DNA of 64,000 nt, taken from NCBI GenBank assembly GCA_017511185.1, contig JAFWLF010000107.1, positions 80,850 through 144,849 of the forward strand. Direction: 5' to 3'. The notes below the pieces were generated by a model. The model searched no databases, was not told where the DNA came from, and saw only the letters and a list, made by a program, of their open reading frames with translations. This document shows positions 24,810-33,127 of the stretch, in pieces; the first letter of the stretch is position 1, and every line of letters starts with the position of its first letter. The stretch comes from RGIG5612 sp017511185. Its GTDB lineage: Bacteria; Bacillota; Clostridia; Lachnospirales; Lachnospiraceae. The position numbers were made by a program, and so were the translations under genes.

Positions 24810-26195
24810 ATGAAAAAAGCAAGAAAAATGACGGAAGGAACGCCTTGGAAGCTGATCCTTCTTTTTGCGTTACCATTAATGGCAGGGCACGCTCTGCAGC
24901 AGTTGTATAATACCGTTGATGGTATAGTTGTCGGAAACTTTGTATCATCTGAAGCATTAGGCGCAGTTGGAACATGTGCATCTCTGGTCATGCTGTTCCT
25001 TTGCTTTGCCGTTGGTATGTCAACGGGAAGTGCCGTCGTTATTTCCCAGTTCTATGGTGCAAATCGATATGAGGATATGCGCCGTGCGGTTTCCACCTGT
25101 ATGATCATGATGGTGGGCTTGGGCATCGTTTTGACTGTTATTGGAGAGTTTACCGCAGATCTCCTTTTGAAATATGTTCTGAATGTTCCTGAAGTATACA
25201 GGCAGGATGCATCCGTATATTTCCGTATCTTTCTGATCGGACTTGCATTCCAGTTCCTGTATAATATCTGCGCAGCCGTTTTGAGGTCCTTTGGCGATTC
25301 CAAGGCAACACTGTATTTCCTGATCATTTCATCTATCAGTAATATTGCACTCGACCTGCTCTTTGTTATTGCATTCCATTGGGATGTTGCAGGTGTTGCA
25401 ATTGCAACCGTTATCGCCCATATTCTTTCCGCAATCGTAGCGGTCATATATATGTTCAAAAAATACGAGGTCTTGCGGTTTAAGAAAGGGGAGTTCCGTT
25501 TTCACAAAGAATCGGCAAAGATTTCTCTGAAGATGGCTATCCCGACCACATTGCAGCAGAGTATCATGTCCTTCGGATCACTGGCACTGCAGAGACTTGT
25601 CAATACGTTTGATCTTAGTGTTCCTGGATTGCTGCCTGGTTATGTTGCAGGACAAAGACTGGAGACATTCCTTATGATCCCTGCCTTCTGTATTAATGCA
25701 ACCATGGCAACTTATACTGGACAGAATGTCGGAGCAGGCAGATTTGATCGTATCAGAAGCGGAAGAACAGCTGCCAGGATCATCTGTATTTCGATCCAGG
25801 TGGTGGTTGGCCTGATCGCATTCTTCCTGCGTCATCCTCTGATCCGTTTGTTTGGCGTAGGCGGAGTGTCAGAATCCTACGGTTTGGAATATTTGGTAAC
25901 AATGATCCCGTGCGTTCTGATATTTGCCTTGAATATGTCCACGATAGGAACACTGCAAGGCTCCGGCGACGTCATGTTTACCACGTTTGCTTCAATCAGC
26001 GGCTTTATCCTGCGTGTTGTTCTGGCTTATGTACTTGGCCTGTTTACGCCGCTTGGATACCGGATGATCTGGCTGAATCTTCCGATGGGCTGGATCTACA
26101 GTACGATCATTTGTGCCATTCGTTTCTATGGAGGAAAATGGAAAACAAAAGCCATTGTTCATCACGAACCGCAGGAGGCGGTCGAGGATAACTAA
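24810..26195 (+). CDS. MATE-family exporter, second copy
   Basis: 461 residues, 12 membrane segments. GTPWKLILLFALPLMAGHALQQLYNT and GQNVGAGRFDR mark the same MATE subgroup as the protein at 22.7 kb, but identity is moderate, so it is an old paralogue and not a recent duplication. AAGAAGGT precedes ATG 24810. A strong terminator follows, so it is a single-gene unit. Confidence 0.87.
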   Translation: MKKARKMTEGTPWKLILLFALPLMAGHALQQLYNTVDGIVVGNFVSSEALGAVGTCASLVMLFLCFAVGMSTGSAVVISQFYGANRYEDMRRAVSTCMIMMVGLGIVLTVIGEFTADLLLKYVLNVPEVYRQDASVYFRIFLIGLAFQFLYNICAAVLRSFGDSKATLYFLIISSISNIALDLLFVIAFHWDVAGVAIATVIAHILSAIVAVIYMFKKYEVLRFKKGEFRFHKESAKISLKMAIPTTLQQSIMSFGSLALQRLVNTFDLSVPGLLPGYVAGQRLETFLMIPAFCINATMATYTGQNVGAGRFDRIRSGRTAARIICISIQVVVGLIAFFLRHPLIRLFGVGGVSESYGLEYLVTMIPCVLIFALNMSTIGTLQGSGDVMFTTFASISGFILRVVLAYVLGLFTPLGYRMIWLNLPMGWIYSTIICAIRFYGGKWKTKAIVHHEPQEAVEDN

Positions 26196-26250
26196 CCGTT
26201 TTTGCATTAATTTCGTTGCAAACACTTAATAAATTCGAAATAGTTTTTTA

Positions 26251-26286
26251 ATATGCACGTAATTGAATATTACGTGCATATTTTTT
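26251..26286. terminator. Terminator after second MATE gene
   Basis: A perfect 13-bp stem (ATATGCACGTAAT, 26251-26263, with 26269-26281), a five-base loop and TTTTT. Confidence 0.93.
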
Positions 26287-26347
26287 ATAATCATGCTGTA
26301 TTCATCCTCAATCACTTGTAAGCCTCCCAGCGACATGTGATTTTCAG

Positions 26348-28012
26348 ATGAAGAATACACTCACCAGAAAGAATCACATATCGCAGATCGTTTTCGGAGC
26401 GCTTTTCTTTTTAGCGTTTCTTTTCATATGTATCTTTTTCCCGTATTTCAGCAAAGCAGATGAGACTGGCTATGTGGATGCCAGTGAATTAAATGTACGC
26501 ACCGGCCCCGGAACATGGGCGCCGGCAGTCGGAACATTGTCTTATACGCCTGTCACGATCGTTGGAGAAGCACAGGATGCAGACGGAGACCTTTGGTATA
26601 AAATCAAGTATGCCGGAGGAGAGTATTATGTATATGCGGATTATGTCACCATACAATCCGGCTCATCTGATGCTGCAGATTACGGCAGTTCATCTTCTTT
26701 TGAAGAGCAGCTTGCTGCATTCCCGGAAAGTTATCAGAATCTGCTCCGGGACATACATGCTAGTTATCCGAATTATATTTTTGAAGCAGATTACATCAAT
26801 ATTAGTTATGACGAGGCAGTCTATCAGGAAAGCATCGGACACAGGAAACTGGTCAACCTATATTCCGATGGTGTCTCCTGGCGGTCATTAGACAGCGGCT
26901 GTTATAACCGGTCTTATGGTACTTGGAATACCTATTCCGGCGACTGGACAGATGCCGGTATAGATGTCATAGAGTATTATATGGATCCCCGCAATTTTCT
27001 GAACACCAGGAATATGTTTATCTTTGCACAGCAGACCTATTCCGGTGCAGAGACCAGATCCGGAGTTGAGACGATCGCTGCAGGATCATTCCTTGCAGGT
27101 AATTATACAGATTCCACTGGTACGCACAGTTATGTCGATACCATTATGGAGGCAGCAAAAGAGTCTAATGTCAGTCCATATGTCATTGCCGCGACCATCC
27201 GTGCGGAGCAGCCGACGTGGGGGCAGTCTCCACTGATTGATGGAAGTCACGGCTATTATAATTTCTTTAACTTTGGCGCAAGCGGATCGGACGTGGTTGG
27301 AAATGGCATCTATTTTGCGAAAACGCAGGGATGGGATACCGTTTACAAATCAATCCTTGGCGGAGCCAAAGGATACTACAACGGATATCTGAAATCCGGT
27401 CAGGATACATATTTCTACAAAGATTACAACTTACCAAATCTTGATTTTAATCACCAATATGCACAGAGCGTCTATGATCAGATCGGAAATGCAGCATTTC
27501 TGCGCAATGCGATCGGATCAGATTACAATGCGGTCCTTACCCTTCGGATCCCAGTCTATACAGAAATGCCGCTTGTGCCTCAGGGGTATCCGGAAGAGAA
27601 TGGCTCTTTGAATAAGCGTTATGCACAGGATGGTTCTGTTCTGCCGCGTGGTATACAGACGATTGCTATGGTTCCAAATAACACTATGGTAGCTTCACCG
27701 CCTGTAAATGATGTGGCAGATGATCCGAAGAAAGTAACAGAACAGCCAGCAGCACCGGTTGAAGAACCGACGACTTCACCTGTACAGGAGGAGCCGACTA
27801 CAACACCTGTTCAGACTGCAACTTATTCTGCGGGGGATGCAAACGGCGATGGGAAAATCTCAGCCCTGGATTATGTGGCTGTGAAAAACCATATTATGGG
27901 AACAAAAACAATAACGGATGATGCAAAGCTAAAAGCAGCAGATGCAAATGGAGACGGCAAGATCTCTGCTTTGGATTATGTCCGTATCAAAAATATGATT
28001 TTAGGGAATTAA
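26348..28012 (+). CDS. Secreted N-acetylglucosaminidase-type autolysin with SH3 and C-terminal dockerin
   Basis: 554 residues. An N-terminal basic stretch plus hydrophobic segment (about 14-35) is a signal peptide or anchor. Residues about 39-100 form a bacterial SH3 domain (YVDASELNVRTGPG). Residues about 215-395 resemble the LytD-like glucosaminidase of Clostridia (SPYVIAATIRAEQPTWG, YYNFFNFGASG). A Pro/Thr/Glu linker leads to a type-I dockerin at about 496-554: two repeats GDANGDGKISALDY and ADANGDGKISALDY separated by about 22 residues, with calcium-binding Asp/Asn in place. It probably cuts peptidoglycan at the cell surface and may dock to a cohesin elsewhere in the genome. The next gene begins two bases after its stop. 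Confidence 0.82.
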   Translation: MKNTLTRKNHISQIVFGALFFLAFLFICIFFPYFSKADETGYVDASELNVRTGPGTWAPAVGTLSYTPVTIVGEAQDADGDLWYKIKYAGGEYYVYADYVTIQSGSSDAADYGSSSSFEEQLAAFPESYQNLLRDIHASYPNYIFEADYINISYDEAVYQESIGHRKLVNLYSDGVSWRSLDSGCYNRSYGTWNTYSGDWTDAGIDVIEYYMDPRNFLNTRNMFIFAQQTYSGAETRSGVETIAAGSFLAGNYTDSTGTHSYVDTIMEAAKESNVSPYVIAATIRAEQPTWGQSPLIDGSHGYYNFFNFGASGSDVVGNGIYFAKTQGWDTVYKSILGGAKGYYNGYLKSGQDTYFYKDYNLPNLDFNHQYAQSVYDQIGNAAFLRNAIGSDYNAVLTLRIPVYTEMPLVPQGYPEENGSLNKRYAQDGSVLPRGIQTIAMVPNNTMVASPPVNDVADDPKKVTEQPAAPVEEPTTSPVQEEPTTTPVQTATYSAGDANGDGKISALDYVAVKNHIMGTKTITDDAKLKAADANGDGKISALDYVRIKNMILGN

Positions 28013-28013
28013 T

Positions 28014-29105
28014 ATGAAAACACTAAAAAGAATCTTACCTGTTTTTCTGATCACTGTTCTTTCCGTCATTATTTGTTTGCCGGGAAAGAGCTATGCTGCA
28101 GGAGGGGCTTATGTCTCTGACGATTATTTAGAAATTGCAGTTGGAGAAACGGCATATATTTCTGTTGGTACAAGTAATGCGGCTGGAGCTTATTCTGTAT
28201 ATGGTGATGGCTGCGTTATGGCAAATGATGGCGGCTTTTTGGATAATGATGCAGCAACTATTGGCGTTTATGGCGCCAGTGCGGGAGATGGTGTCGTTAC
28301 TGTCTACTTCAGCACACTAGCTTCGTATGATGAAGAAGAACTGGATGGAACCACTTATTATGTTTCAGTTCATGTTTATGCTCCGGACGGAGGTTATACG
28401 GGTGATTACGGAAAAAGCGGAGAATTACCGGAGTACAATTATGATGATGTCACACAGGTTTCTGATGTGCTGAATCTTTGGCTGTACGATGAACCATATT
28501 CCGTTTTGACAGATCTTTCTGGAGTTGAAAAACCAAAAGGATTTACCGAGGCGGACGGAACGTTTGAAGGCGAAAAGGTTAAGACACTGAATTACGGGTC
28601 AGAGATTGTTCTATATGCTCTTTGGAACCACTGGACAGGAGATGTGATCCTTCGCACGTATGATCCGGCAACACAGACTTTTGGAGAGCCAGCTTCATTT
28701 AAGCAGGGCAATAATACCTATTATTTATTAAAGATCCCAAGTGGAACTGAGATTCCGGAAGGCTATACAAAAACAGAACTCACATTGAATGGGAATAAAG
28801 TTGAAGCGCTTCTCAGTAATAAAGAAGGCTATGAGGATATCTATTATATCTATGCTTTGAACGATGGACAAAGTGGGTTCTATTCCTACGATAAAAAAGA
28901 AGGAACTCTTCAGAGAACACTGGAATTAAAACCTGCGCAGGAAGAAGAACAGCCGGAAAAAGCAGAAGTAAAGAAATCTTCAATATTCAGTAAAAAGATC
29001 TTTCTGATCGCGCTGGGAGTTGCCGCAGTGATCATAATTATCCTGATCATACTGCTTTCTGTAACTCGGAAGAAATATAAAGATTTAACAGAAGACGATT
29101 ATTAA
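28014..29105 (+). CDS. Membrane-anchored surface protein, unknown function
   Basis: 363 residues. Signal peptide at 1-28 (basic start, hydrophobic core, SYAAGG), a mostly beta-rich outside region (about 30-315) with one Ig-like domain (DYLEIAVGETAYISVG) and Tyr/Asp/Gly-rich stretches, then a C-terminal membrane helix (about 330-350) and a short basic end. There is no LPxTG. Cotranscription with the dockerin autolysin suggests a shared cell-wall role. No enzyme motif is visible. Confidence 0.75.
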   Translation: MKTLKRILPVFLITVLSVIICLPGKSYAAGGAYVSDDYLEIAVGETAYISVGTSNAAGAYSVYGDGCVMANDGGFLDNDAATIGVYGASAGDGVVTVYFSTLASYDEEELDGTTYYVSVHVYAPDGGYTGDYGKSGELPEYNYDDVTQVSDVLNLWLYDEPYSVLTDLSGVEKPKGFTEADGTFEGEKVKTLNYGSEIVLYALWNHWTGDVILRTYDPATQTFGEPASFKQGNNTYYLLKIPSGTEIPEGYTKTELTLNGNKVEALLSNKEGYEDIYYIYALNDGQSGFYSYDKKEGTLQRTLELKPAQEEEQPEKAEVKKSSIFSKKIFLIALGVAAVIIIILIILLSVTRKKYKDLTEDDY

Positions 29106-29147
29106 TACAGAGGATAACGATTCCATTCGACAGTATATCAGGGAACT

Positions 29148-29172
29148 GCCGCTCGCGTTGGGCGGCTTTTTT
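29148..29172 (+). terminator. Terminator after surface protein gene
   Basis: GCCGC (29148-29152) pairs with GCGGC (29162-29166) and is followed by TTTTTT. The stem is short but GC-only. Confidence 0.7.
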
Positions 29173-29262
29173 CTTGCCCTTTCTTTTGCTGTAATATAAA
29201 CTAATTATGAGGACAATATTCGTTTCGACAGTTCTGATTGGATACCCCATAGTTTAAAAAAT

Positions 29263-30285
29263 ATGAATATTTTGATCGATTATCCTTCGGCTGCACAGTA
29301 TTGGCTTTTTCGGCATGATTCGAAAAATGATACTAAGATACGAACTCAGCAGATCAGGTATGTATCTTCATTTGACGAAAGTGCTGTCTTCATTTCTGAA
29401 AAATATGGGTTTGACATTCCAATCCATACTTCTGTCTTAAATAAAGCTCATAGGAACCAGGGACAATTATTTGCCACACATTTTATGGCAGGCTGTCTTC
29501 CAAAAAACAGTTTTATTCAGTTAGAAAGGAATATTGCGGTTGCCAGCCCCGAGTTGTGTTTTTTACGAGCATCTAATATCCTGAGTTTTCCAGCTCTTGT
29601 AGTTTTTGCTTGTGACTTATGCGCTTCCTATTCCCGTTCTGCTTCGGACCCTTTTGGTCAGCATAGTCGTCTGCCAGTTACAAGTGTTGCTAAAATCATG
29701 GCTTTTCTGGAAAACGTTAAAAATGTAAAAGGAATTAAAACAGCCAGAACAGCAATCAAATATGTCTTAGAAAACTCGAATTCGCCTATGGAATCGAAAC
29801 TGGCAGCTATCAGTCAACTCCCTATCAGCAGAGGAGGTTTCCATCTTTTAAAACCAGATTTGAATGCGCGTGTCAATCTGAATGAAAGCGGTAAGAGTTT
29901 GGTGAAAAGGGATTCTTTGTATTGCGATATGGTTTGGGAAGAACAGAAAGTAGTGGTGGAATACGATAGCAATCTTTCACATCTGAGCAAAAGACAGCAC
30001 TTCTATGACAAACAGAGAATCACTGCTTTGAATTTGTCTGGATATACTGTTATCTGTATAACAGCAGAGAACCTTCGTAATTTCCGGAGTATTGAAGAAA
30101 TATTTTATCTTTTGAGATCCAAATTACAGATGAGGTCATATTCCAAAGAGTTTGAAAAAACTTTTGATATTAGATACAGCGCTGTAAAAGATGTTTTTTT
30201 CTCGGGTAATGATCTTTTTCTTCCGGCGAACTGGAAGCTTCCTTTTATGCAAAAAAATGACGCAAGTGACCAAATCATGAGATGA
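29263..30285 (+). CDS. Orphan protein with C-terminal PD-(D/E)XK / DUF559-like nuclease fold
   Basis: 340 residues, no signal peptide. The C-terminal ~130 residues look like the Vsr/DUF559 nuclease fold: MESKLAA (possible active-site Glu), CDMVWEEQKVVVEYD (the D...E-x-D/K part, followed by SHLSKRQHFYDKQR) and LSGYTVICITAENLRN. The N-terminal half (ERNIAVASPELCFLRAS...) is similar to transcriptional-regulator/AbiEi-like hypothetical proteins of Actinobacteria and Clostridia. No ribosome site is clear. It stands alone between a terminator and an inverted repeat. Its codon use, with more TCT, TTT and AAA-type codons, differs somewhat from neighbours, so horizontal origin is possible. DNA modification or defence is a guess. 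Confidence 0.6.
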   Translation: MNILIDYPSAAQYWLFRHDSKNDTKIRTQQIRYVSSFDESAVFISEKYGFDIPIHTSVLNKAHRNQGQLFATHFMAGCLPKNSFIQLERNIAVASPELCFLRASNILSFPALVVFACDLCASYSRSASDPFGQHSRLPVTSVAKIMAFLENVKNVKGIKTARTAIKYVLENSNSPMESKLAAISQLPISRGGFHLLKPDLNARVNLNESGKSLVKRDSLYCDMVWEEQKVVVEYDSNLSHLSKRQHFYDKQRITALNLSGYTVICITAENLRNFRSIEEIFYLLRSKLQMRSYSKEFEKTFDIRYSAVKDVFFSGNDLFLPANWKLPFMQKNDASDQIMR

Positions 30286-30300
30286 ATAAACAGAAAAAAA

Positions 30301-30366
30301 GCAAGAATTCTCCGCAAGTGACTCATTTAACAGGACTAAGGCTGGTCACTTACGCAAATTTCTTGC
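30301..30366. repeat. Imperfect 22-bp inverted repeat (GCAAGAA...CGCAAGTGAC)
   Basis: 30301-30322 pairs with 30345-30366 with about five mismatches and a 22-base loop. A third CGCAAGTGAC lies at about 30262-30271, inside the end of the preceding gene. The structure can act as a terminator-like hairpin, or be a protein binding site. The rest of 30286-30518 contains only a TATAAT at about 30476. Confidence 0.6.
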
Positions 30367-30518
30367 ATTAAGAGATTCAATAGATGGGTTATTCAGGTCA
30401 TAAGCGAAGAAAACTTGCAGAGACCAAATGGAACGATGATCAGAGAGGTCTCTTTATTAATAAAACCATTTTTGTTATAATCTAACTAAAAGAAACGGGG
30501 TAAGGAAGAGCAGGATTG

Positions 30519-30770
30519 ATGGATCCGCATATTAGAGCATACAGAGACTATGATCAGAACGCTGATCAGCCATATGGAGACTTTCCGAATAGCCGGCCTA
30601 ACGGTTTTGGAGAGGACATTGGTATGTCCATGCGGATCAGCCGTCTTTATCAGAGTTTGGAAGAAAAAGGAGATTACGCAACGCTGGATAAAGCAAAAAG
30701 AAACGAACACTTTCGTGAGTATCTTCTGACAAACTTTGATGAGCAGGAATATGGGCACGATTACTATTGA
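30519..30770 (+). CDS. Small conserved-looking acidic protein, unknown
   Basis: 83 residues. ATG 30519 follows AAGGAAGAG at suitable distance. The first half is Asp/Asn/Pro/Tyr-rich (HIRAYRDYDQNADQPYGD), the second half helical (SMRISRLYQSLEEKGDY, REYLLTNFDEQEY). It overlaps the metallopeptidase gene by about 20 bases, so the two are expressed together. I do not recognise a family. Confidence 0.65.
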   Translation: MDPHIRAYRDYDQNADQPYGDFPNSRPNGFGEDIGMSMRISRLYQSLEEKGDYATLDKAKRNEHFREYLLTNFDEQEYGHDYY

Positions 30771-31272
30771 AGGCATCCCGATCGAGGTGCAAAAAAAGAG
30801 AATTAAAAACCTGCATCTGCATGTTAAAGCAGATGGCAGCGTTTATGTCACGATCCCGCGGTATGTTTCGCTGAAAGAGGCAGAGAACTTTGCCAGGGCC
30901 AACGTCGATTGGATCAGAAAACAGCAGGGGAAGATTCAGCTGCGTCCGAGTAAAGAAGATTATGAAGCGCAGAAAGAATCTCTGATGCAGAGGATCCGCC
31001 CGTTTCTTTGGAAATGGGAAGGAATGACAGATCTTAGATGCAAAAGCTGGCATGTGCGTTATATGACAAGCCGCTGGGGAAGCTGCATTCCTGAAAAAGG
31101 AAGGATCTGTTTTAATCTGCAATTAGCAGATAAAAGCGACGCCTGTCTGGAATACGTGATCCTGCATGAACTGCTGCATTTAAAGTATCGCGGTCATGGA
31201 GAAGATTTTAAACAAGAACTGACCAGGTATATGCCGGAATGGAAATATTATCAAAAATTGCTGAAACAGTAA
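30751..31272 (+). CDS. YgjP-like (M48/SprT-type) zinc metallopeptidase
   Basis: 173 residues counted from ATG 30751, which has CAGGA before it; upstream in-frame TTG and ATG codons at 30736 and 30739 lack a site. TSRWGSCIPEKGRICFN and HELLHLKYRGHGEDF give the HExxH motif and third His ligand of the YgjP/DUF45 group. The N-terminus IEVQKKRIKNLHLHVKADGSVYVTIP is the typical beta-rich start. The family is cytoplasmic and widespread; substrates are not established. Confidence 0.87.
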   Translation: MGTITIEGIPIEVQKKRIKNLHLHVKADGSVYVTIPRYVSLKEAENFARANVDWIRKQQGKIQLRPSKEDYEAQKESLMQRIRPFLWKWEGMTDLRCKSWHVRYMTSRWGSCIPEKGRICFNLQLADKSDACLEYVILHELLHLKYRGHGEDFKQELTRYMPEWKYYQKLLKQ

Positions 31273-31283
31273 AAGAGGACAAT

Positions 31284-32222
31284 ATGAAAAAGACGATTGC
31301 AAGAATCATAGTAGTTATGCTTTCACTCGCGCTCATTGCAGCCGCTCTTTCCGCTTGCGGAAAGAAAGAGGAGGAAGTCATCGTAACGACAGAAGATATG
31401 GACTTTGGTCCTGATCCGAAAGAAAACGTGACGATGGAAGTGGCGAGGGATGATAATCTGAGGAAAATGTTATTTGCTTTTGATCCGTATTCTGATAATG
31501 GATCGCCGGGCAGTATGGAATATGACAGCCGGAATGAGATCTCAAACCGTCGTCTTTTAGACAGCCTGTTTGGACAAAAATGCTGTGCAGACTATTCACT
31601 TTACCCAGTTCCGCAGGCAACGGAATCTGAAACGTCCATGTCTGTGCCAGCGGAAGCTTTCAGCTGGACAGCAACACATATCTTCCATGTTCCGCAGAAT
31701 GTTGTTGCGGATTATGAACGAACCAGCAGCAACTACAGTGATAACAGTTTTTCCGGAGCCATCACCCTGGATGAGAATAAGGTGAAGTGGTATTATTCTG
31801 ATTTCACCATTATCCGCGCTGAATACGATGGCACATACTATTACATTAAATATCGGCGGAACCATGATGATCCGCGTATTACAGGCAATAAATACCAGCA
31901 GATCTACTATGCGATCATGGCGAAAGAGACAGTAGATAATCAGGAATACTGGACCTTGTATACACATAGTGCGGATGCCTTCATTCCGGTCGTGAAAGAT
32001 CCAAATCTGGAGCCGGATGAGGTCTTGAATGAAGTTGAAATGCTGACGATCAGCGACAGCAATGTTGTAGTTCGCAGCGGACCATCAAAGGAATATGACA
32101 GAGTGACAGTGCTGGCTCCTGGCATCCTGGTATATGCTTTAGGAACAAAAGGAGATTGGACCTATATCCGTTACTATGATCATTACGGATGGATCTTCTC
32201 CGAACTCCTGGAGCCGCGATGA
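31284..32222 (+). CDS. Lipoprotein with C-terminal SH3 domain
   Basis: 312 residues starting at ATG 31284, with AGAGGAC before it. The signal peptide ends in the lipobox LSAC (Cys about residue 25), so it is lipid-anchored outside. The middle region is not recognised, and residues about 255-312 (VVRSGPSKEYDRVTVLAPGI, WTYIRYYDHYGWIFSELL) form a bacterial SH3 domain, which often binds cell wall. It overlaps the next gene by four bases. Confidence 0.8.
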   Translation: MKKTIARIIVVMLSLALIAAALSACGKKEEEVIVTTEDMDFGPDPKENVTMEVARDDNLRKMLFAFDPYSDNGSPGSMEYDSRNEISNRRLLDSLFGQKCCADYSLYPVPQATESETSMSVPAEAFSWTATHIFHVPQNVVADYERTSSNYSDNSFSGAITLDENKVKWYYSDFTIIRAEYDGTYYYIKYRRNHDDPRITGNKYQQIYYAIMAKETVDNQEYWTLYTHSADAFIPVVKDPNLEPDEVLNEVEMLTISDSNVVVRSGPSKEYDRVTVLAPGILVYALGTKGDWTYIRYYDHYGWIFSELLEPR

Positions 32223-32968
32223 GGAGGATCCTCTTTATGATCCTCTGGATCCTGCTGGCAGTTCTTTTTCTGGGATACGGGATCTGTATTGCAAGTGTAC
32301 ATTCCGGGACAAAGTTTTTTCTGATCTGGTTTGTACTGGGAGCGTTATGCATTTTTCTCGCAATTGCTGCCTGGCAGAATTGGTGGTCTCTTTTACCGAA
32401 GGTTTTAAAAGGAATTATTCTTATTATTGTCATCCTGTGCGGGATTATCTTTCTTTTAGTCGAAGGGTGCGTGGTTAGCGGTTTTTCGAAAAAGGAAGAG
32501 AGGGCTTATGATTACCTCCTTGTGCTTGGGGCGCAGGTAAAGGAAACCGGTCCAAGCGTAGTCCTGCAGTATCGACTGGATCAGGCCGTTTTATATTTGG
32601 AAACGCATCCGGAGACACGATGTATAGTATCCGGCGGTCAGGGCAATAATGAGCCGTGGACAGAGGCGGAAGGGATGAAGTCTTATTTGATCCAGAAAGG
32701 GATCGCAGAGGAGCGGATCCTGAAAGAAGAGGATTCCCTGAAGACCAACCAGAACATTCGCAACAGTATGAAACTGATCCCCGAACATGCATCGGTTGGA
32801 ATTGTTACCAATAATTTCCATATGTTCCGGGCTTTAAAGATTGCGAAAAAGCAGGGGATGACAGATTTTGGAGGTCTTGCGGCTGGATCAAAACCGTTTT
32901 ATCTTCCTAACAATATGCTGCGGGAATTCTTTGGGATCGTGAAAGACTTTTTGAAAGGGAACCTTTAA
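32219..32968 (+). CDS. YdcF/SanA-like (DUF218) membrane protein
   Basis: 249 residues. ATG 32219 overlaps the previous stop (ATGA). Three or so N-terminal membrane helices (to about residue 85) are followed by the DUF218 domain: YDYLLVLGAQVK, CIVSGGQGNNE, EDSLKTNQNIRNS and VTNNFHMFRALKIAKK. The family is linked to cell envelope functions (SanA, ElyC) without a firm reaction. Confidence 0.85.
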   Translation: MRRILFMILWILLAVLFLGYGICIASVHSGTKFFLIWFVLGALCIFLAIAAWQNWWSLLPKVLKGIILIIVILCGIIFLLVEGCVVSGFSKKEERAYDYLLVLGAQVKETGPSVVLQYRLDQAVLYLETHPETRCIVSGGQGNNEPWTEAEGMKSYLIQKGIAEERILKEEDSLKTNQNIRNSMKLIPEHASVGIVTNNFHMFRALKIAKKQGMTDFGGLAAGSKPFYLPNNMLREFFGIVKDFLKGNL

Positions 32969-33087
32969 TAGTAGGGTTTCTTACTGTTTTTTATTTATAT
33001 AGTTATAGAAAATAAGAGTATCCTCTGCTATAATTTTTTAAAATAAACTTCTGAAGAATCACGAGAAATGAACAAATAGATCAAATC

Positions 33088-33116
33088 AGGCATTCCCGGA
33101 AGGAGAATGCCTTTTT
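33088..33116 (+). terminator. Terminator-like hairpin in the cobT leader
   Basis: AGGCATTC (33088-33095) pairs with GAATGCCT (33105-33112) and is followed by TTTTT, only 12 bases before ATG 33128. A TATAAT at about 33029 lies upstream. It may end a transcript from the left or act as an attenuator for the cob operon. I do not see the conserved cobalamin-riboswitch B12-box. Confidence 0.6.
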
Positions 33117-33127
33117 AGGGAAAAGAA

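Noticed and set aside
22682..26195. Recent tandem duplication of the MATE genes
   Set aside because: The two proteins share only family motifs and a kinase-like gene lies between them.
29263..30285. Type IV toxin AbiEii/AbiEi pair
   Set aside because: Only one gene is present, with no nucleotidyltransferase toxin partner beside it.
33000..33127. Cobalamin riboswitch before cobT
   Set aside because: The conserved B12 box (GCCACTG-like) is not found and the leader is too short.
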